A stretch of 64,000 nt of DNA from Alphaproteobacteria bacterium HGW-Alphaproteobacteria-1 (lineage in GTDB: Bacteria; Pseudomonadota; Alphaproteobacteria; Rhodobacterales; Rhodobacteraceae). The stretch is taken from assembly GCA_002842985.1 (NCBI GenBank), contig PHEQ01000004.1:63273-127272 (forward strand), given 5' to 3'. Shown here piece by piece: positions 35,933 to 44,707 of the stretch; the stretch's first letter is position 1; every line of letters starts with the position of its first letter. The translations under genes and the position numbers were made by a program. The notes under the pieces were generated by a model. That model had not been told where the DNA came from and did no database searches. It saw nothing but the letters and a program-made list of their open reading frames with translations.

Positions 35933-37555
35933 TCAGATGCGGTTGTCGTAAGAGCCGCGATCGATCTCGGCGGCGATGACGGTGAAACGGTCGGCCATTT
36001 GCGCGCCTTGCAGCGCCGCGCGCAATTCGCCGCGGTTTGTCACGCGCACGCCATTGCCGCCAAAGGCGCGCCCGATGGCGGCGAAATCGTGCCGGTCGAA
36101 ATCGACGGCAAGATTGACCATCTGCCGCTCGCGCTGTTTCTTCTCGATCAGCGCAAGACTGGCATCGACAAAGACGACAAAAATCACCGGCAGTTTGAGT
36201 TCCGCCACGGTCGACAGCTCTCCCGCCACCATCAGAAACCCGGCATCGCCCGAAAAGCTGACCACGGTGGCCTCGGGCGTGGCGAGTTTCGCGCCCATCG
36301 CCAGCGGCACGGCGCAGCCCATGGTGCAAAGGGCGGTGGATTGCAGCACCGAACGGGGGTGGTGCGTCACCCACATCTGCGACAGCAGGATGCGATGCGC
36401 GCCGCTATCGACAGTAATGATGCTGTCTTCGGGCAGCACGGCGCGCGCCTCGGCGATGACGGCGGCCGCCCCCCAGTCATCGGTGGTCGGAAAGGCCGTG
36501 GCGAGCGCGGCGCGCACCTCCGCCACCTCCCCCCCCGTCCAGGTCGCGCGGGGCGTCACTCCCTCGGCGATGGCCGCCAATGACGGCGCGCAGGCCCCAA
36601 CGACATTCATCGTCGCCTGGTGCATATACTGGTCATTGGGCACGGCGGCGATGTCGATCACCTTCACCTTTGCCGGGTCCCAGATCTCGCGCCAGCCGGG
36701 GCGCATCTCGATGGGATCATAGCCGACGCAGAGGATCAGGTCGGCCCGCTTCACCAACGGAACAAGGATGCCATCCGCCAGCGGCGAGAGGCCCGCCCCG
36801 CCAAGACACAGCGGATGCGTCTCGGGAATGATCCCCTTGGCCTTGTAGCTGGTGATGACGGGAATGTTCAGGCGTTGTGCGACCTCAAGAATGACCGCTC
36901 CCGCGCCCTCGTTCACCGCATCGAGCCCCACGATCATCACCGGGCGCTCTGCCCCGGCCAGCCAATCGCGCGCCTCCCCCGGCGCGGCAGGCACCATCGG
37001 CACCGCGTCGGGGCGTCGGCGCAGACGCGGCAGGCTCACGCGCTCATCCGCCACCGAAATCGGCACGTCGATATGAACGGGGCCGGGACGGCCCTCGGTG
37101 GCGATGCCAACGGCCTTGTCGGCGATGATGTCAGCCCCCTTCGCGGTCAGGCGAAAGGTCGCCTTGGTGATCGGCGCCAGCACCGCCTCGTGATCAAGGA
37201 TCTGATGGGTATAGGTCAGCGCCTCATCGGCATCGACGCAGCCGGAAATCACAATGAGCGGCACCCGGTCCTGATGGGCGTTGGCGATGGCATTCACCCC
37301 GTTGAGCACCCCCGGCCCCAGAGTGGCAATCAGGATGCCCGGCGCGCCGGTGCGGTGCCAGACCCCCTCGGCCATGAAGGCGGCGGCGTTCTCATGCCGC
37401 GCCAAGGTCACCTCGATCCCGGCCCGCGCCAGCGCATCCATCACCGTCAGAACCTCCCCCCCCGGCATCCCGAAGGCATGGCGGCAGCCGGCCTCAAAGA
37501 GGCGTCGCGCCAGATGATCGGCGGCGCGGGGCGGGGTGGTTTCGGGGCGGATCAT
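35933..37555 (-). CDS. Thiamine-diphosphate-dependent enzyme, acetolactate synthase-like
   Basis: 540 residues with three ThDP-enzyme domains. The N-terminal pyrimidine domain has FGMPGGEVLTVMDAL and the activating Glu in LARHENAAAFMAE. The C-terminal ThDP-Mg site reads FSGDAGFLMVAGELSTVAEL with VFVDASLALIEKKQ, i.e. Asp-Ala-Ser where most members have Asn-Asn. True acetolactate synthases have a FAD-contact region and a regulatory subunit gene; I see neither nearby. It is translated just before the CoA-transferase. A 2-oxoacid or acyl-CoA decarboxylase is plausible, the substrate is open. Confidence 0.85.
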   Translation of the reverse strand: MIRPETTPPRAADHLARRLFEAGCRHAFGMPGGEVLTVMDALARAGIEVTLARHENAAAFMAEGVWHRTGAPGILIATLGPGVLNGVNAIANAHQDRVPLIVISGCVDADEALTYTHQILDHEAVLAPITKATFRLTAKGADIIADKAVGIATEGRPGPVHIDVPISVADERVSLPRLRRRPDAVPMVPAAPGEARDWLAGAERPVMIVGLDAVNEGAGAVILEVAQRLNIPVITSYKAKGIIPETHPLCLGGAGLSPLADGILVPLVKRADLILCVGYDPIEMRPGWREIWDPAKVKVIDIAAVPNDQYMHQATMNVVGACAPSLAAIAEGVTPRATWTGGEVAEVRAALATAFPTTDDWGAAAVIAEARAVLPEDSIITVDSGAHRILLSQMWVTHHPRSVLQSTALCTMGCAVPLAMGAKLATPEATVVSFSGDAGFLMVAGELSTVAELKLPVIFVVFVDASLALIEKKQRERQMVNLAVDFDRHDFAAIGRAFGGNGVRVTNRGELRAALQGAQMADRFTVIAAEIDRGSYDNRI

Positions 37556-37697
37556 ACAGGCTCCTTTGCTCGGTCGCGCCCTGTTGTGGCCGAGGGGCGG
37601 TGCAATCGCAAGCCGGATCGGCGCGCACGAAGCTGGATTTCATGCCCGGCCGCGCCCATATCCGGGTTGAGGCAGGAACGGAAAGCGCCTAATCAAA

Positions 37698-37715
37698 CGG
37701 GATATATCCATCCCG
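37698..37715. repeat. Inverted repeat in the divergent gap before the RNase D gene
   Basis: CGGGAT-N6-ATCCCG (37698-37715), with a nested perfect palindrome GGATATATCC (37700-37709). It lies 33 bases upstream of the RNase D start and 143 bases from the divergent ThDP enzyme. It may be an operator or a leader hairpin; no regulator is assigned. Confidence 0.4.
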
Positions 37716-37747
37716 AAAGCACCCCCGAGCGGGCGACAAGGCAATTC

Positions 37748-38359
37748 ATGACGAACCATCTTCATAAAGGCGACCTGCCCGACGGGCTAGACCTCGGCCC
37801 GGTCGTGGCCATCGACTGCGAGACGATGGGCCTCAACCCGCTGCGTGACCGGCTCTGCGTGGTGCAGCTTTCGGGCGGCGACGGCCACGCCCATCTGGTA
37901 CAGGTGGCCAAGGGGCAGACCCGAGCGCCCAATCTGGAGCGGCTTCTGACCGACAGCGATGCGCTGAAGCTGTTTCATTTCGGACGCTTCGACATTGCCG
38001 CCATGTATCACGCGTTCGGCGCAATCGCCGCCCCTGTCTATTGCACCAAGATCGCCTCGAAACTTGTCCGCACCTATACTGACCGGCACGGGCTGAAATA
38101 CCTGTTGCAGGAACTTCTTGGCGTGGACATCTCCAAACAGCAGCAAAGCTCTGACTGGGGCGCGGATGCCCTCAGTGCGGCACAACTCGATTACGCCGCC
38201 TCCGATGTGCTCTATCTCCATGCCCTGCGCGACCGGCTTGACGCCATGCTCGCCCGCGAGGGGCGAACGGACCTCGCACAGGCGTGCTTCGACTTTCTGC
38301 CGGTGCGGGCGCGGCTCGATCTCGCGGGCTGGCCCGAGACCGATATTTTCGCCCATTGA
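37748..38359 (+). CDS. RNase D-type 3'-5' exoribonuclease (single domain)
   Basis: 203 residues from ATG 37748 (MTNHLHKGDLPDGLDLGPVV). All DEDDy catalytic residues are visible: Asp23 and Glu25 in AIDCETMGL, Asp82 in FGRFDIAAM, Tyr149 and Asp153 in LDYAASDVLYL. It lacks the HRDC domains of E. coli RNase D, so it is the short form. It is 3 bases upstream of lptC and probably co-transcribed with the LPS export genes, an arrangement common in this group. Confidence 0.92.
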   Translation: MTNHLHKGDLPDGLDLGPVVAIDCETMGLNPLRDRLCVVQLSGGDGHAHLVQVAKGQTRAPNLERLLTDSDALKLFHFGRFDIAAMYHAFGAIAAPVYCTKIASKLVRTYTDRHGLKYLLQELLGVDISKQQQSSDWGADALSAAQLDYAASDVLYLHALRDRLDAMLAREGRTDLAQACFDFLPVRARLDLAGWPETDIFAH

Positions 38360-38362
38360 GCC

Positions 38363-38986
38363 ATGGCGCGGGCGGATAACACCTATTCTCGGATCGTGGC
38401 GGGGATGAAGATCCTGCTGCCGCTTGCCGCACTCGGGCTTCTGTCCACGCTGTTTCTCATCTCGCGCACCATCGACCCCTCCAAATCGGTTCGGATCTCG
38501 GAAATCGACCTTGAAAAGCGCGCGCAGGAGATGGGCGTGACCAATCCGAGTTTCGCCGGCATGACGGCGCAGGGCGACGCCGTCACCATCGCCGCCGTGA
38601 TGGCCCGCCCCGACCCGGACAGCACCGACCGGATCAACGCCGATCAGGTGCGCGGCGAGATGCGGCTTGCGGGCGGAACGGTGATCAACCTGCGCGCCGA
38701 CACGGCGCGGCTGGATCAGGCGGCGATGACCGCGGCTCTGCTGGGCGGCGTGCACATCACCACAACCACCGGCTATGTGATCGACACCGAGCGGTTGGAT
38801 GCCCGTCTCGATGTGATCCATGCCGAGAGCGCAGGCGCGGTGCGGGCCACGGGGCCGATCGGCTCGATCGAGGCGGGACAGATGCTTTTGCATCACAACG
38901 CCGAGACCGACACCGCCGAAGTGCTTTTCACCGGGGGGGTCGTGCTGATATACCTGCCGCAATCATCTGGGGATACAGATCAGTGA
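38363..38986 (+). CDS. lptC: LPS export protein LptC
   Basis: 207 residues. One N-terminal membrane anchor (about 15-33) is followed by a periplasmic beta-jellyroll typical of LptC (DUF1239). Sequence identity is low in this family; the assignment rests on the anchor, length and position directly before lptA and lptB. LptC links the LptB2FG transporter to the LptA bridge. Its stop overlaps the lptA start as GTGA. Confidence 0.88.
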   Translation: MARADNTYSRIVAGMKILLPLAALGLLSTLFLISRTIDPSKSVRISEIDLEKRAQEMGVTNPSFAGMTAQGDAVTIAAVMARPDPDSTDRINADQVRGEMRLAGGTVINLRADTARLDQAAMTAALLGGVHITTTTGYVIDTERLDARLDVIHAESAGAVRATGPIGSIEAGQMLLHHNAETDTAEVLFTGGVVLIYLPQSSGDTDQ

Positions 38987-39477
38987 CTTTCCTGAACCGG
39001 TTCGCCGCCGCCGTCGTTTTATCCTGTTTGCCGGGCCTCGCCATGGCGCAGGCGGGTGCACTTTCCTTCGGACAGGGCACACGGGATCGTGCCGCCCCGG
39101 TCGAGGTTTCATCGGACGCGCTCAGCGTCGATCAGAACGACAATTCCGCACTCTTTACGGGCTCCGTGGTGATCGCGCAGGGCGAGATGCGGCTGGCCGC
39201 GCCGCGCGTTCGGGTCGTCTACCTGCCGGACCGCAGCGGAATCGAGACGCTTGAGGCTTCGGGCGGCGTGACCCTGACCAGCGGCGAGGATGCCGCAGAG
39301 GCGCAAGACGCGGCCTACAACCTCGGCACCGGCATGATCGAGTTGCGCGGCAACGTGCTGCTTGTGCAGGGCACAAACGCGATTTCCGGCGATACCGTGA
39401 TCGTGGATACCAACGCAGGCACCGCGCAGGTCACGGGCCGCGTCAAGACGATCCTGAGACCGCAGGAAAACCAGTGA
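38983..39477 (+). CDS. lptA: LPS export periplasmic protein LptA
   Basis: 164 residues from GTG 38983 (overlapping the lptC stop). Signal peptide [20 protein letters not shown] precedes an OstA/LptA beta-strand domain with the landmarks [20 protein letters not shown] and [20 protein letters not shown]. It forms part of the periplasmic bridge carrying LPS to the outer membrane. The stop overlaps the lptB GTG start. Confidence 0.92.
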   Translation: MTFLNRFAAAVVLSCLPGLAMAQAGALSFGQGTRDRAAPVEVSSDALSVDQNDNSALFTGSVVIAQGEMRLAAPRVRVVYLPDRSGIETLEASGGVTLTSGEDAAEAQDAAYNLGTGMIELRGNVLLVQGTNAISGDTVIVDTNAGTAQVTGRVKTILRPQENQ

Positions 39478-40238
39478 CCGCACCGAACCTGACCCTTGCC
39501 CACAGCAATGACGCGCCCGGACTGCGGATCGTCAACCTGCGCAAGAGCTACAAGAAAAAGATCGTGATCCGCGATGTCTCGCTCGATCTCGCACAGGGCG
39601 AGGTGGTGGCTCTTCTTGGCCCCAACGGCTCGGGCAAGACAACGACCTTCTACGCCATCGCCGGGCTGATCTATCCCGAGGGCGGTCATATCTATATTGA
39701 CGGACGGGATGTGAGCACCCTGCCGATGTATCGCCGCGCCAAGCTGGGCATCGGCTATCTTCCGCAGGAAATGTCGATCTTTCGCGGTCTCTCGGTCGAG
39801 GACAACATCATGGCGATTCTCGACATCGCCGTGCCCAAGCGCGCGCGGCGGCGCGAGAGGCTGGAGCAACTTCTTTCGGAATTTTCCATCGAGCATCTGC
39901 GCCGCGCCCCCGCCATGGCGCTCTCGGGCGGCGAGCGGCGGCGCGTGGAAATCGCGCGCTGCCTTGCCGCCAATCCGCGCTACCTGTTGCTTGACGAGCC
40001 TTTTGCCGGGGTTGATCCGATCTCGGTGGGTGACATCCGCCACCTCGTCAGCGATCTGAAGAAACGCGGGATCGGGGTGCTGATCACGGATCACAACGTC
40101 CGCGAGACCCTCGAAATCGTGGACCGCGCCTATATCCTGCATGACGGCCGCGTGCTCATGTCCGGCACGCCCCGCGATGTGGTCGAGAACGAGAATGTGC
40201 GCCGGGTGTATCTCGGCGACAGCTTTCGCATCTCCTGA
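39474..40238 (+). CDS. lptB: LPS export ABC transporter ATPase LptB
   Basis: 254 residues from GTG 39474, overlapping the lptA stop as GTGA and preceded by GCAGGA. Walker [17 protein letters not shown], signature [15 protein letters not shown], Walker [14 protein letters not shown]; the stretch [20 protein letters not shown] is characteristic of LptB. In many proteobacteria rpoN follows; here hpf comes next, as usual in Rhodobacteraceae. Confidence 0.96.
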   Translation: MTAPNLTLAHSNDAPGLRIVNLRKSYKKKIVIRDVSLDLAQGEVVALLGPNGSGKTTTFYAIAGLIYPEGGHIYIDGRDVSTLPMYRRAKLGIGYLPQEMSIFRGLSVEDNIMAILDIAVPKRARRRERLEQLLSEFSIEHLRRAPAMALSGGERRRVEIARCLAANPRYLLLDEPFAGVDPISVGDIRHLVSDLKKRGIGVLITDHNVRETLEIVDRAYILHDGRVLMSGTPRDVVENENVRRVYLGDSFRIS

Positions 40239-40475
40239 CAGTGCGCCCGCATCATCGCTGTCCCCGGACCGCAAATAGATTGACAAACGGACCGCGACGG
40301 GCCTCAATTGGGGCATGACAAGTGGTGATCGCGCCCCGACTTCCGGACCGCGCCCGCGCCCTGGGCCGGGGTTCGCAGACTATCAACACTTGTCCCATAT
40401 CAGCATCATAAGCCGGAGATGATCGCGCCCCATCCGGGCCGCAACGCAACCGGTATGTCAAATGAAGGAGGCAAG

Positions 40476-41039
40476 ATGCGCTACCAAATCAGTGGAAAGC
40501 AGATCGACATCGGCGAGGCCCTGCAAACCCATGTCAAGGATCAGCTTGGCATCGTCGTGGCGAAATACGCGGAACGCCCGACCGCCGCACAGGTCACCTT
40601 TTCCAAGAGCGCGAGCGAGTTCGCCTGCGAGGCAGTCGTGCATCTTTCCACCGGTCTGACGGCGCAGGCGCGCGCCAAGGCCCACGAAATCTACGCCGCC
40701 TTCGACGCCTGCGCCGAGAAAATGGAAAAGCAGTTGCGCCGTTACAAGCGCCGTCTCAAGGATCATCACCGCGACCGCGCGCAGCCGGTTGAACTCTTCG
40801 GCGCTTCCTCATATATCCTCGCGGCGAGTGACGAAGAGCCGGAGTTGGAGCCCGACAGCCTGCAACCGATCATCGTCGCCGAGATCGAGACGCGGATTCC
40901 CTCGCTCTCGGTGGGCGAGGCGGTGATGCAGATGGAATTGGCAGGGGCGCCCGTTCTGGTGTTTCGCAAAGAAGGCAAGGAATCGGTCAATGTCGTATAC
41001 CGTCGCGAGGACGGCAATATCGGATGGATTGACCCCTGA
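40476..41039 (+). CDS. hpf: Ribosome hibernation promoting factor, long form
   Basis: 187 residues from ATG 40476, chosen because AAGGAGG lies just upstream and MRYQISGKQIDIGEALQTHV is the usual start. An N-terminal ribosome-binding domain (1-105) is joined by an acidic linker to a C-terminal dimerisation domain (about 130-187, ending VVYRREDGNIGWIDP). Long HPF forms 100S ribosome dimers in stationary phase. The 237-base gap upstream has a TTGACA at 40280-40285 but no convincing -10, so its promoter is unresolved. Confidence 0.95.
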   Translation: MRYQISGKQIDIGEALQTHVKDQLGIVVAKYAERPTAAQVTFSKSASEFACEAVVHLSTGLTAQARAKAHEIYAAFDACAEKMEKQLRRYKRRLKDHHRDRAQPVELFGASSYILAASDEEPELEPDSLQPIIVAEIETRIPSLSVGEAVMQMELAGAPVLVFRKEGKESVNVVYRREDGNIGWIDP

Positions 41040-41047
41040 TCAGAGGG

Positions 41048-41067
41048 GACAGGCGTTCGCGCCTGTC
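41048..41067 (+). terminator. UUCG-tetraloop hairpin between hpf and ptsN
   Basis: Perfect 8-bp stem GACAGGCG-TTCG-CGCCTGTC with a UUCG tetraloop, 8 bases after the hpf stop and 15 before ptsN. There is no T-run, so a partial terminator or an RNA-stability element that lifts hpf over ptsN is more likely than a full stop. Confidence 0.65.
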
Positions 41068-41082
41068 TGAACCACACAGCAA

Positions 41083-41547
41083 ATGGATATACCCATGCTC
41101 CTCAAGCCCGAGGCGGTGCGTGCCCTGTCAGGCGTGACCAGCAAGAAACGCCTGATGAACGAGTTAGGCGCGCTCGTCGAGGCCGCCTATGGCGCATCGC
41201 ATTCCGCCGCCGTCGAGGCGCTTCTGGAACGCGAGAGCCTCGGGCCGACGGGCGTGGGCCATGGCGTTGCCCTGCCCCATGCCCGGCTCGACGGGCTGGA
41301 ACAGGTCGTTGGCGTTCTCGTCGTGCTCGACAAGCCGATCGAGTTCGAGGCGGTGGACCGTCAACCGGTCGACATCGCCTTTGGCCTCTTTGCCCCGCTC
41401 GATGCCGGGGTGGAGCATCTCAAGGCTTTGGCGCTCGTCTCGCGCACCCTGCGCGAGCCCTCGCTTTGCGCCAAGTTGCGCGCCAACAGCGATTCGGCCA
41501 CGCTCTACACCATCGTGACCGCCGCTCAGGCGGCACAGGCCGCCTGA
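41083..41547 (+). CDS. ptsN: Nitrogen PTS enzyme IIA, PtsN
   Basis: 154 residues. The phosphorylated His66 lies in GVGHGVALPHARLDGL, the EIIA-Ntr signature. PtsN receives phosphate from the PTS-Ntr chain and regulates potassium, phosphate and carbon functions without sugar transport. The ATG 41083 has only a poor ribosome site; ATG 41095 is an alternative. Placement after hpf is conserved across proteobacteria. Confidence 0.95.
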   Translation: MDIPMLLKPEAVRALSGVTSKKRLMNELGALVEAAYGASHSAAVEALLERESLGPTGVGHGVALPHARLDGLEQVVGVLVVLDKPIEFEAVDRQPVDIAFGLFAPLDAGVEHLKALALVSRTLREPSLCAKLRANSDSATLYTIVTAAQAAQAA

Positions 41548-41553
41548 CCCGCC

Positions 41554-42981
41554 TCAACGCCAGTTGCGGAACCCGAACAGCATGTAATCGCGCAGATAGA
41601 TCGCGCGTGTCATTTGCTCGATTTCGTCATCGTAGATCGCGGCCAGATCGAACGACAGTTGCGCCGGGGCCTTTGGCGGCGCGGGAGGTTTGGCATAGCC
41701 CGCCTGCCTCGCCAGCGCCCCGAGCCACGGCCCCATCTCGTTTTCGCGCAGGATCACGTCAGGCGCGCCGAACTGCGCCATGCCCTCAATGAGCGCCGCC
41801 TGTGTCGCCCAATGCGCATCGACCCGCAGCGCGGTCTGCCCGGCCAGGTTGGCCTTGAGAAACGCAAGAAAGGCCACGAAGGCCGCCCGGTGCGCCACCA
41901 GATCATAGCCCTCGTCCGGCCAGCCGCCGGGGATCGGCAGCTTGTAGGCCTGCCGCAGCGTGCGCCGGATGTCGCGGTAGCAGCCCGGCCCCTTGATCAG
42001 CACCTTGTCGCAAAACGCAGCATGGGCGCGCGCAACCGGATGGCGCAGCACGGTAAAGCGACGATGTCCCGGCTTGCGCCGCATCCACCGCCGCAGTGCA
42101 CTCTGATTGAGCTTGGTCGGAAGGTCCTCCACCGCCACACCATCGAGCGCGGCGAGCCAGGCGCACACCTCCGCCACCGGGCCGGAATGCAGTGGCATAT
42201 AGAGCAGCGGCGCGCGCGCCCCGGTGACGAAACCCGGAACCGCCGCGCCGCGCCGCGGCTCGAAATTCGGACTGCGCGAGAGATCGAACATGTCCTGCCG
42301 CGCCAGTGCGCGCGTCATCTCCTCGAAATTCTCGACCTTGCTTTCCAGCGGCTCGGGGTTCTGCGGCTTTAGCGACGCATCGAGCGCCTCTAGCCGCGCC
42401 GCGCATCCCAGATAGCGCGCCAACCCGTTCATCACCTCGACACTCTGCAAATCGTCGTAATGGACATAGAATGCCGTCTGCCCAGCAGTCTGGAGCCGAT
42501 TGAGCAACATCACCTGAAACGCCTGCAAGTCCGCCAGGTGCTGCTCGAATTCATCGGCGTCGAACAGCACCGTGCTGTCGCGCCGCCGCTTGACATTGGT
42601 CAGCTTCCACTGCCCCGTCGCCTTCGCGATTTTCCAAGAGACATAGCTGTCGATCGGGTTGCGCGTCAGCACGATCTTGGCACAGCGCGGATCGTCGATC
42701 ACCAGATCGAGCACACGAGGATCGTGATCGTGGAAATAGCGGAACCCGCCGATGCCCTCTGTCTGCCCCTTGATCGCCCCGATCAGGCGCGCGGGCTCCT
42801 CGTCACGCTGCGCCTGCGTCAGGCCGAGGATTTCGGTGCGGTTCGGATAGCCGATGAAATGCGGGTTGAACGCCTCGCCATGGCAGGTGATCCCCTCAAA
42901 GGCATTGAGGTTGGTTTCCAGAAAATTGGACCCGGTGCGCATTTCCGCGAAGATCACGAAATAATCGAATTGCGATACCAT
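41554..42981 (-). CDS. Sulfotransferase family protein, two sulfotransferase-like halves
   Basis: 475 residues. The first half has a PAPS 5'-phosphosulfate loop (AEMRTGSNFLETNL, residues 12-25) and a 3'-phosphate motif (VLTRNPIDSYVSWK, Arg107, Ser112). The second half (about 260-475) has its own 3'-phosphate-like motif, FTVLRHPVARAHAAFCDKV, and a sulfotransfer_2-like helix, but no clear second 5' loop. This NodH-like type is frequent in Roseobacter genomes next to glycosyltransferases, so sulfation of a surface sugar is likely. Last of three genes with the GT14 and GT2 proteins. Confidence 0.8.
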   Translation of the reverse strand: MVSQFDYFVIFAEMRTGSNFLETNLNAFEGITCHGEAFNPHFIGYPNRTEILGLTQAQRDEEPARLIGAIKGQTEGIGGFRYFHDHDPRVLDLVIDDPRCAKIVLTRNPIDSYVSWKIAKATGQWKLTNVKRRRDSTVLFDADEFEQHLADLQAFQVMLLNRLQTAGQTAFYVHYDDLQSVEVMNGLARYLGCAARLEALDASLKPQNPEPLESKVENFEEMTRALARQDMFDLSRSPNFEPRRGAAVPGFVTGARAPLLYMPLHSGPVAEVCAWLAALDGVAVEDLPTKLNQSALRRWMRRKPGHRRFTVLRHPVARAHAAFCDKVLIKGPGCYRDIRRTLRQAYKLPIPGGWPDEGYDLVAHRAAFVAFLAFLKANLAGQTALRVDAHWATQAALIEGMAQFGAPDVILRENEMGPWLGALARQAGYAKPPAPPKAPAQLSFDLAAIYDDEIEQMTRAIYLRDYMLFGFRNWR

Positions 42982-42987
42982 ACCGGC

Positions 42988-44688
42988 CTACCGCACCAGA
43001 TACGGTTTGCGCTGCCCCTCGGGCGGCTGGTGCAGCCCCGCCTCGGCGCTGAAATCGCCCATGAGATAAGGGTGCATCCCCTGATTCTTGAGGTTCTGGA
43101 GAAACTGGCCAAAGCCGGTGAGGTCGGCCATGCGCGGCACCTCGGCGAGACCGCGCGGATTGGCCTTGCCGATCTCGTCGATGATGCTCTGCAACGGCTC
43201 CATCGGCGATTCGATGAATTCCGCCATGGTCCAGATCCGCACATGCGCGCGCACCCATTGCGAGCGCAGAACCTTGAGATGATCCGCCTCGCGCTGTTGC
43301 AGCCGCGCCGCCTCGCGCCGAATGTCCGAGAAATTGGCGTTGGACTGAAAAAGCGGCACGGCCCAGGCCCCGGAAATCACCGATATCTGGGCATTGGCAT
43401 CCTTGGCCATGGCCCATTCCACCTCTTCGAAGATGTCATTGGGCCCAAGCATGAAACATTGCCGCTCGCCCCGCGTGTTCCAGATCAGGCTGGCAAGAAA
43501 GGCGTGCGGATTGTAGTCGCGCAGCGCCGCGCTGTCGGAAAGCGCGCCGGCCATGATCCGCTGGCCATCGGCGAATTCGGCGCGTTCGGGTGCAAAGATA
43601 TGGCCATGCACACGCATCCCGGTCATCCGCGCCAGCCACGGCTCGAAATTCTCGAACAGGTCACTGAACCCCTCGAACACCGAATAGGGCGCGCAGGTCA
43701 GGCCGTTCTCGCGCCCCTCGACCGGAAACCGGCTCTGCATGTAGAGGCCCGGCCGCCCGCGCGTGCGCCGCTCCACCGCCTTGGCGAAGATGCGGTCGAT
43801 CTTGCCGGGGTTCGGGTCGGTGCGCTTCATCGCGCTTGCCGGATCGGTCAGGAAGGCCTCGTATAGCCGATTGGCGAAGGGCCAGATCTTGCGCGCCACA
43901 AAGCAATCCGAGCGCCGCAAAAGCTGTAGATGATCGTCGTAGAAGATGTGCGGCTTGCCCTGGTAGTCGAATTTCGACAGGGTCAGGGACCGGCTCTCGA
44001 TCTGGCGGGAATATTGCCGCGCCAGCGTCTGGAAATAGCTCTCGTCGGGGATCCAGACCTTCGAGAAATAGCGGTCATAGGAGGGGCGCTCCGGGTCCTC
44101 GAGAATGGCCGAGAGGGTCTGCCGCGTGAGGCACCACCACTGGCTTCCCATATGCGGGACGATGCCGTTGGGGATGCTCCGCTTGAAGCCCACAAGCCGT
44201 TGCAGCGCCACATATCTGTCAAACAGAAACCGATGCTTGCGCCAGGAAAACGGAAACCGCAGCGTGAACCTTTCCTCGTCCAGCCCGCCGATCGTCCAGG
44301 GCACATCCGCCGTCGTCGCGCTCTCGATGAAATCGGTGTGCGGGCGCTGGCTGAGATAGTCGATCAACTCCTGCACCGGGCGCAGCGGCAGGCACGATCC
44401 CGACGCAAGATAGACATGGCGCACCTCGGGAAACTCGCGCAGCATGATCTCGGCTGCGTTCTGCGTCGCCGCAACCAGCCCCCACATGCCCCATTCACAG
44501 CGATGCCGCTTGGCAAAGCGAATATCGGGCAGGTCCGAGAGCGATCTGACAAAGGCGCTATATGCCTTGTTCGGCACCCCACGATCGACATGGATCACCA
44601 ACGGACAGCCCGAGGCCGCCCAGTGCCGCGCCACCTGTTCGGCCCGACCAAAGGCCGTATGCACCAGCATGACGATGCCAAGGCTCAT
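42988..44688 (-). CDS. Core-2/I-branching (GT14)-type glycosyltransferase with C-terminal DUF5928-like domain
   Basis: 566 residues from ATG 44688 (MSLGIVMLVHTAFGRAEQVA). The N-terminal 250 residues match branching N-acetylglucosaminyl/xylosyltransferases: RCEWGMWGLVAATQNA, YLASGSCLPLRPVQEL, GSQWWCLTRQT and VWIPDESYFQTLAR. The C-terminal half is a domain seen after GT14 in Rhodobacteraceae (DUF5928), function unknown. It lies between the GT2 gene (19 bases) and the sulfotransferase gene (6 bases), which suggests a shared surface or extracellular glycan. Confidence 0.82.
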   Translation of the reverse strand: MSLGIVMLVHTAFGRAEQVARHWAASGCPLVIHVDRGVPNKAYSAFVRSLSDLPDIRFAKRHRCEWGMWGLVAATQNAAEIMLREFPEVRHVYLASGSCLPLRPVQELIDYLSQRPHTDFIESATTADVPWTIGGLDEERFTLRFPFSWRKHRFLFDRYVALQRLVGFKRSIPNGIVPHMGSQWWCLTRQTLSAILEDPERPSYDRYFSKVWIPDESYFQTLARQYSRQIESRSLTLSKFDYQGKPHIFYDDHLQLLRRSDCFVARKIWPFANRLYEAFLTDPASAMKRTDPNPGKIDRIFAKAVERRTRGRPGLYMQSRFPVEGRENGLTCAPYSVFEGFSDLFENFEPWLARMTGMRVHGHIFAPERAEFADGQRIMAGALSDSAALRDYNPHAFLASLIWNTRGERQCFMLGPNDIFEEVEWAMAKDANAQISVISGAWAVPLFQSNANFSDIRREAARLQQREADHLKVLRSQWVRAHVRIWTMAEFIESPMEPLQSIIDEIGKANPRGLAEVPRMADLTGFGQFLQNLKNQGMHPYLMGDFSAEAGLHQPPEGQRKPYLVR

Positions 44689-44707
44689 CTTCCCGCCGTT
44701 CCCCACC

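Noticed and set aside
40280..40308. TTGACA at 40280 as the hpf promoter
   Set aside because: At 17 bases distance the -10 would be CTCAAT, a poor match; no other support.
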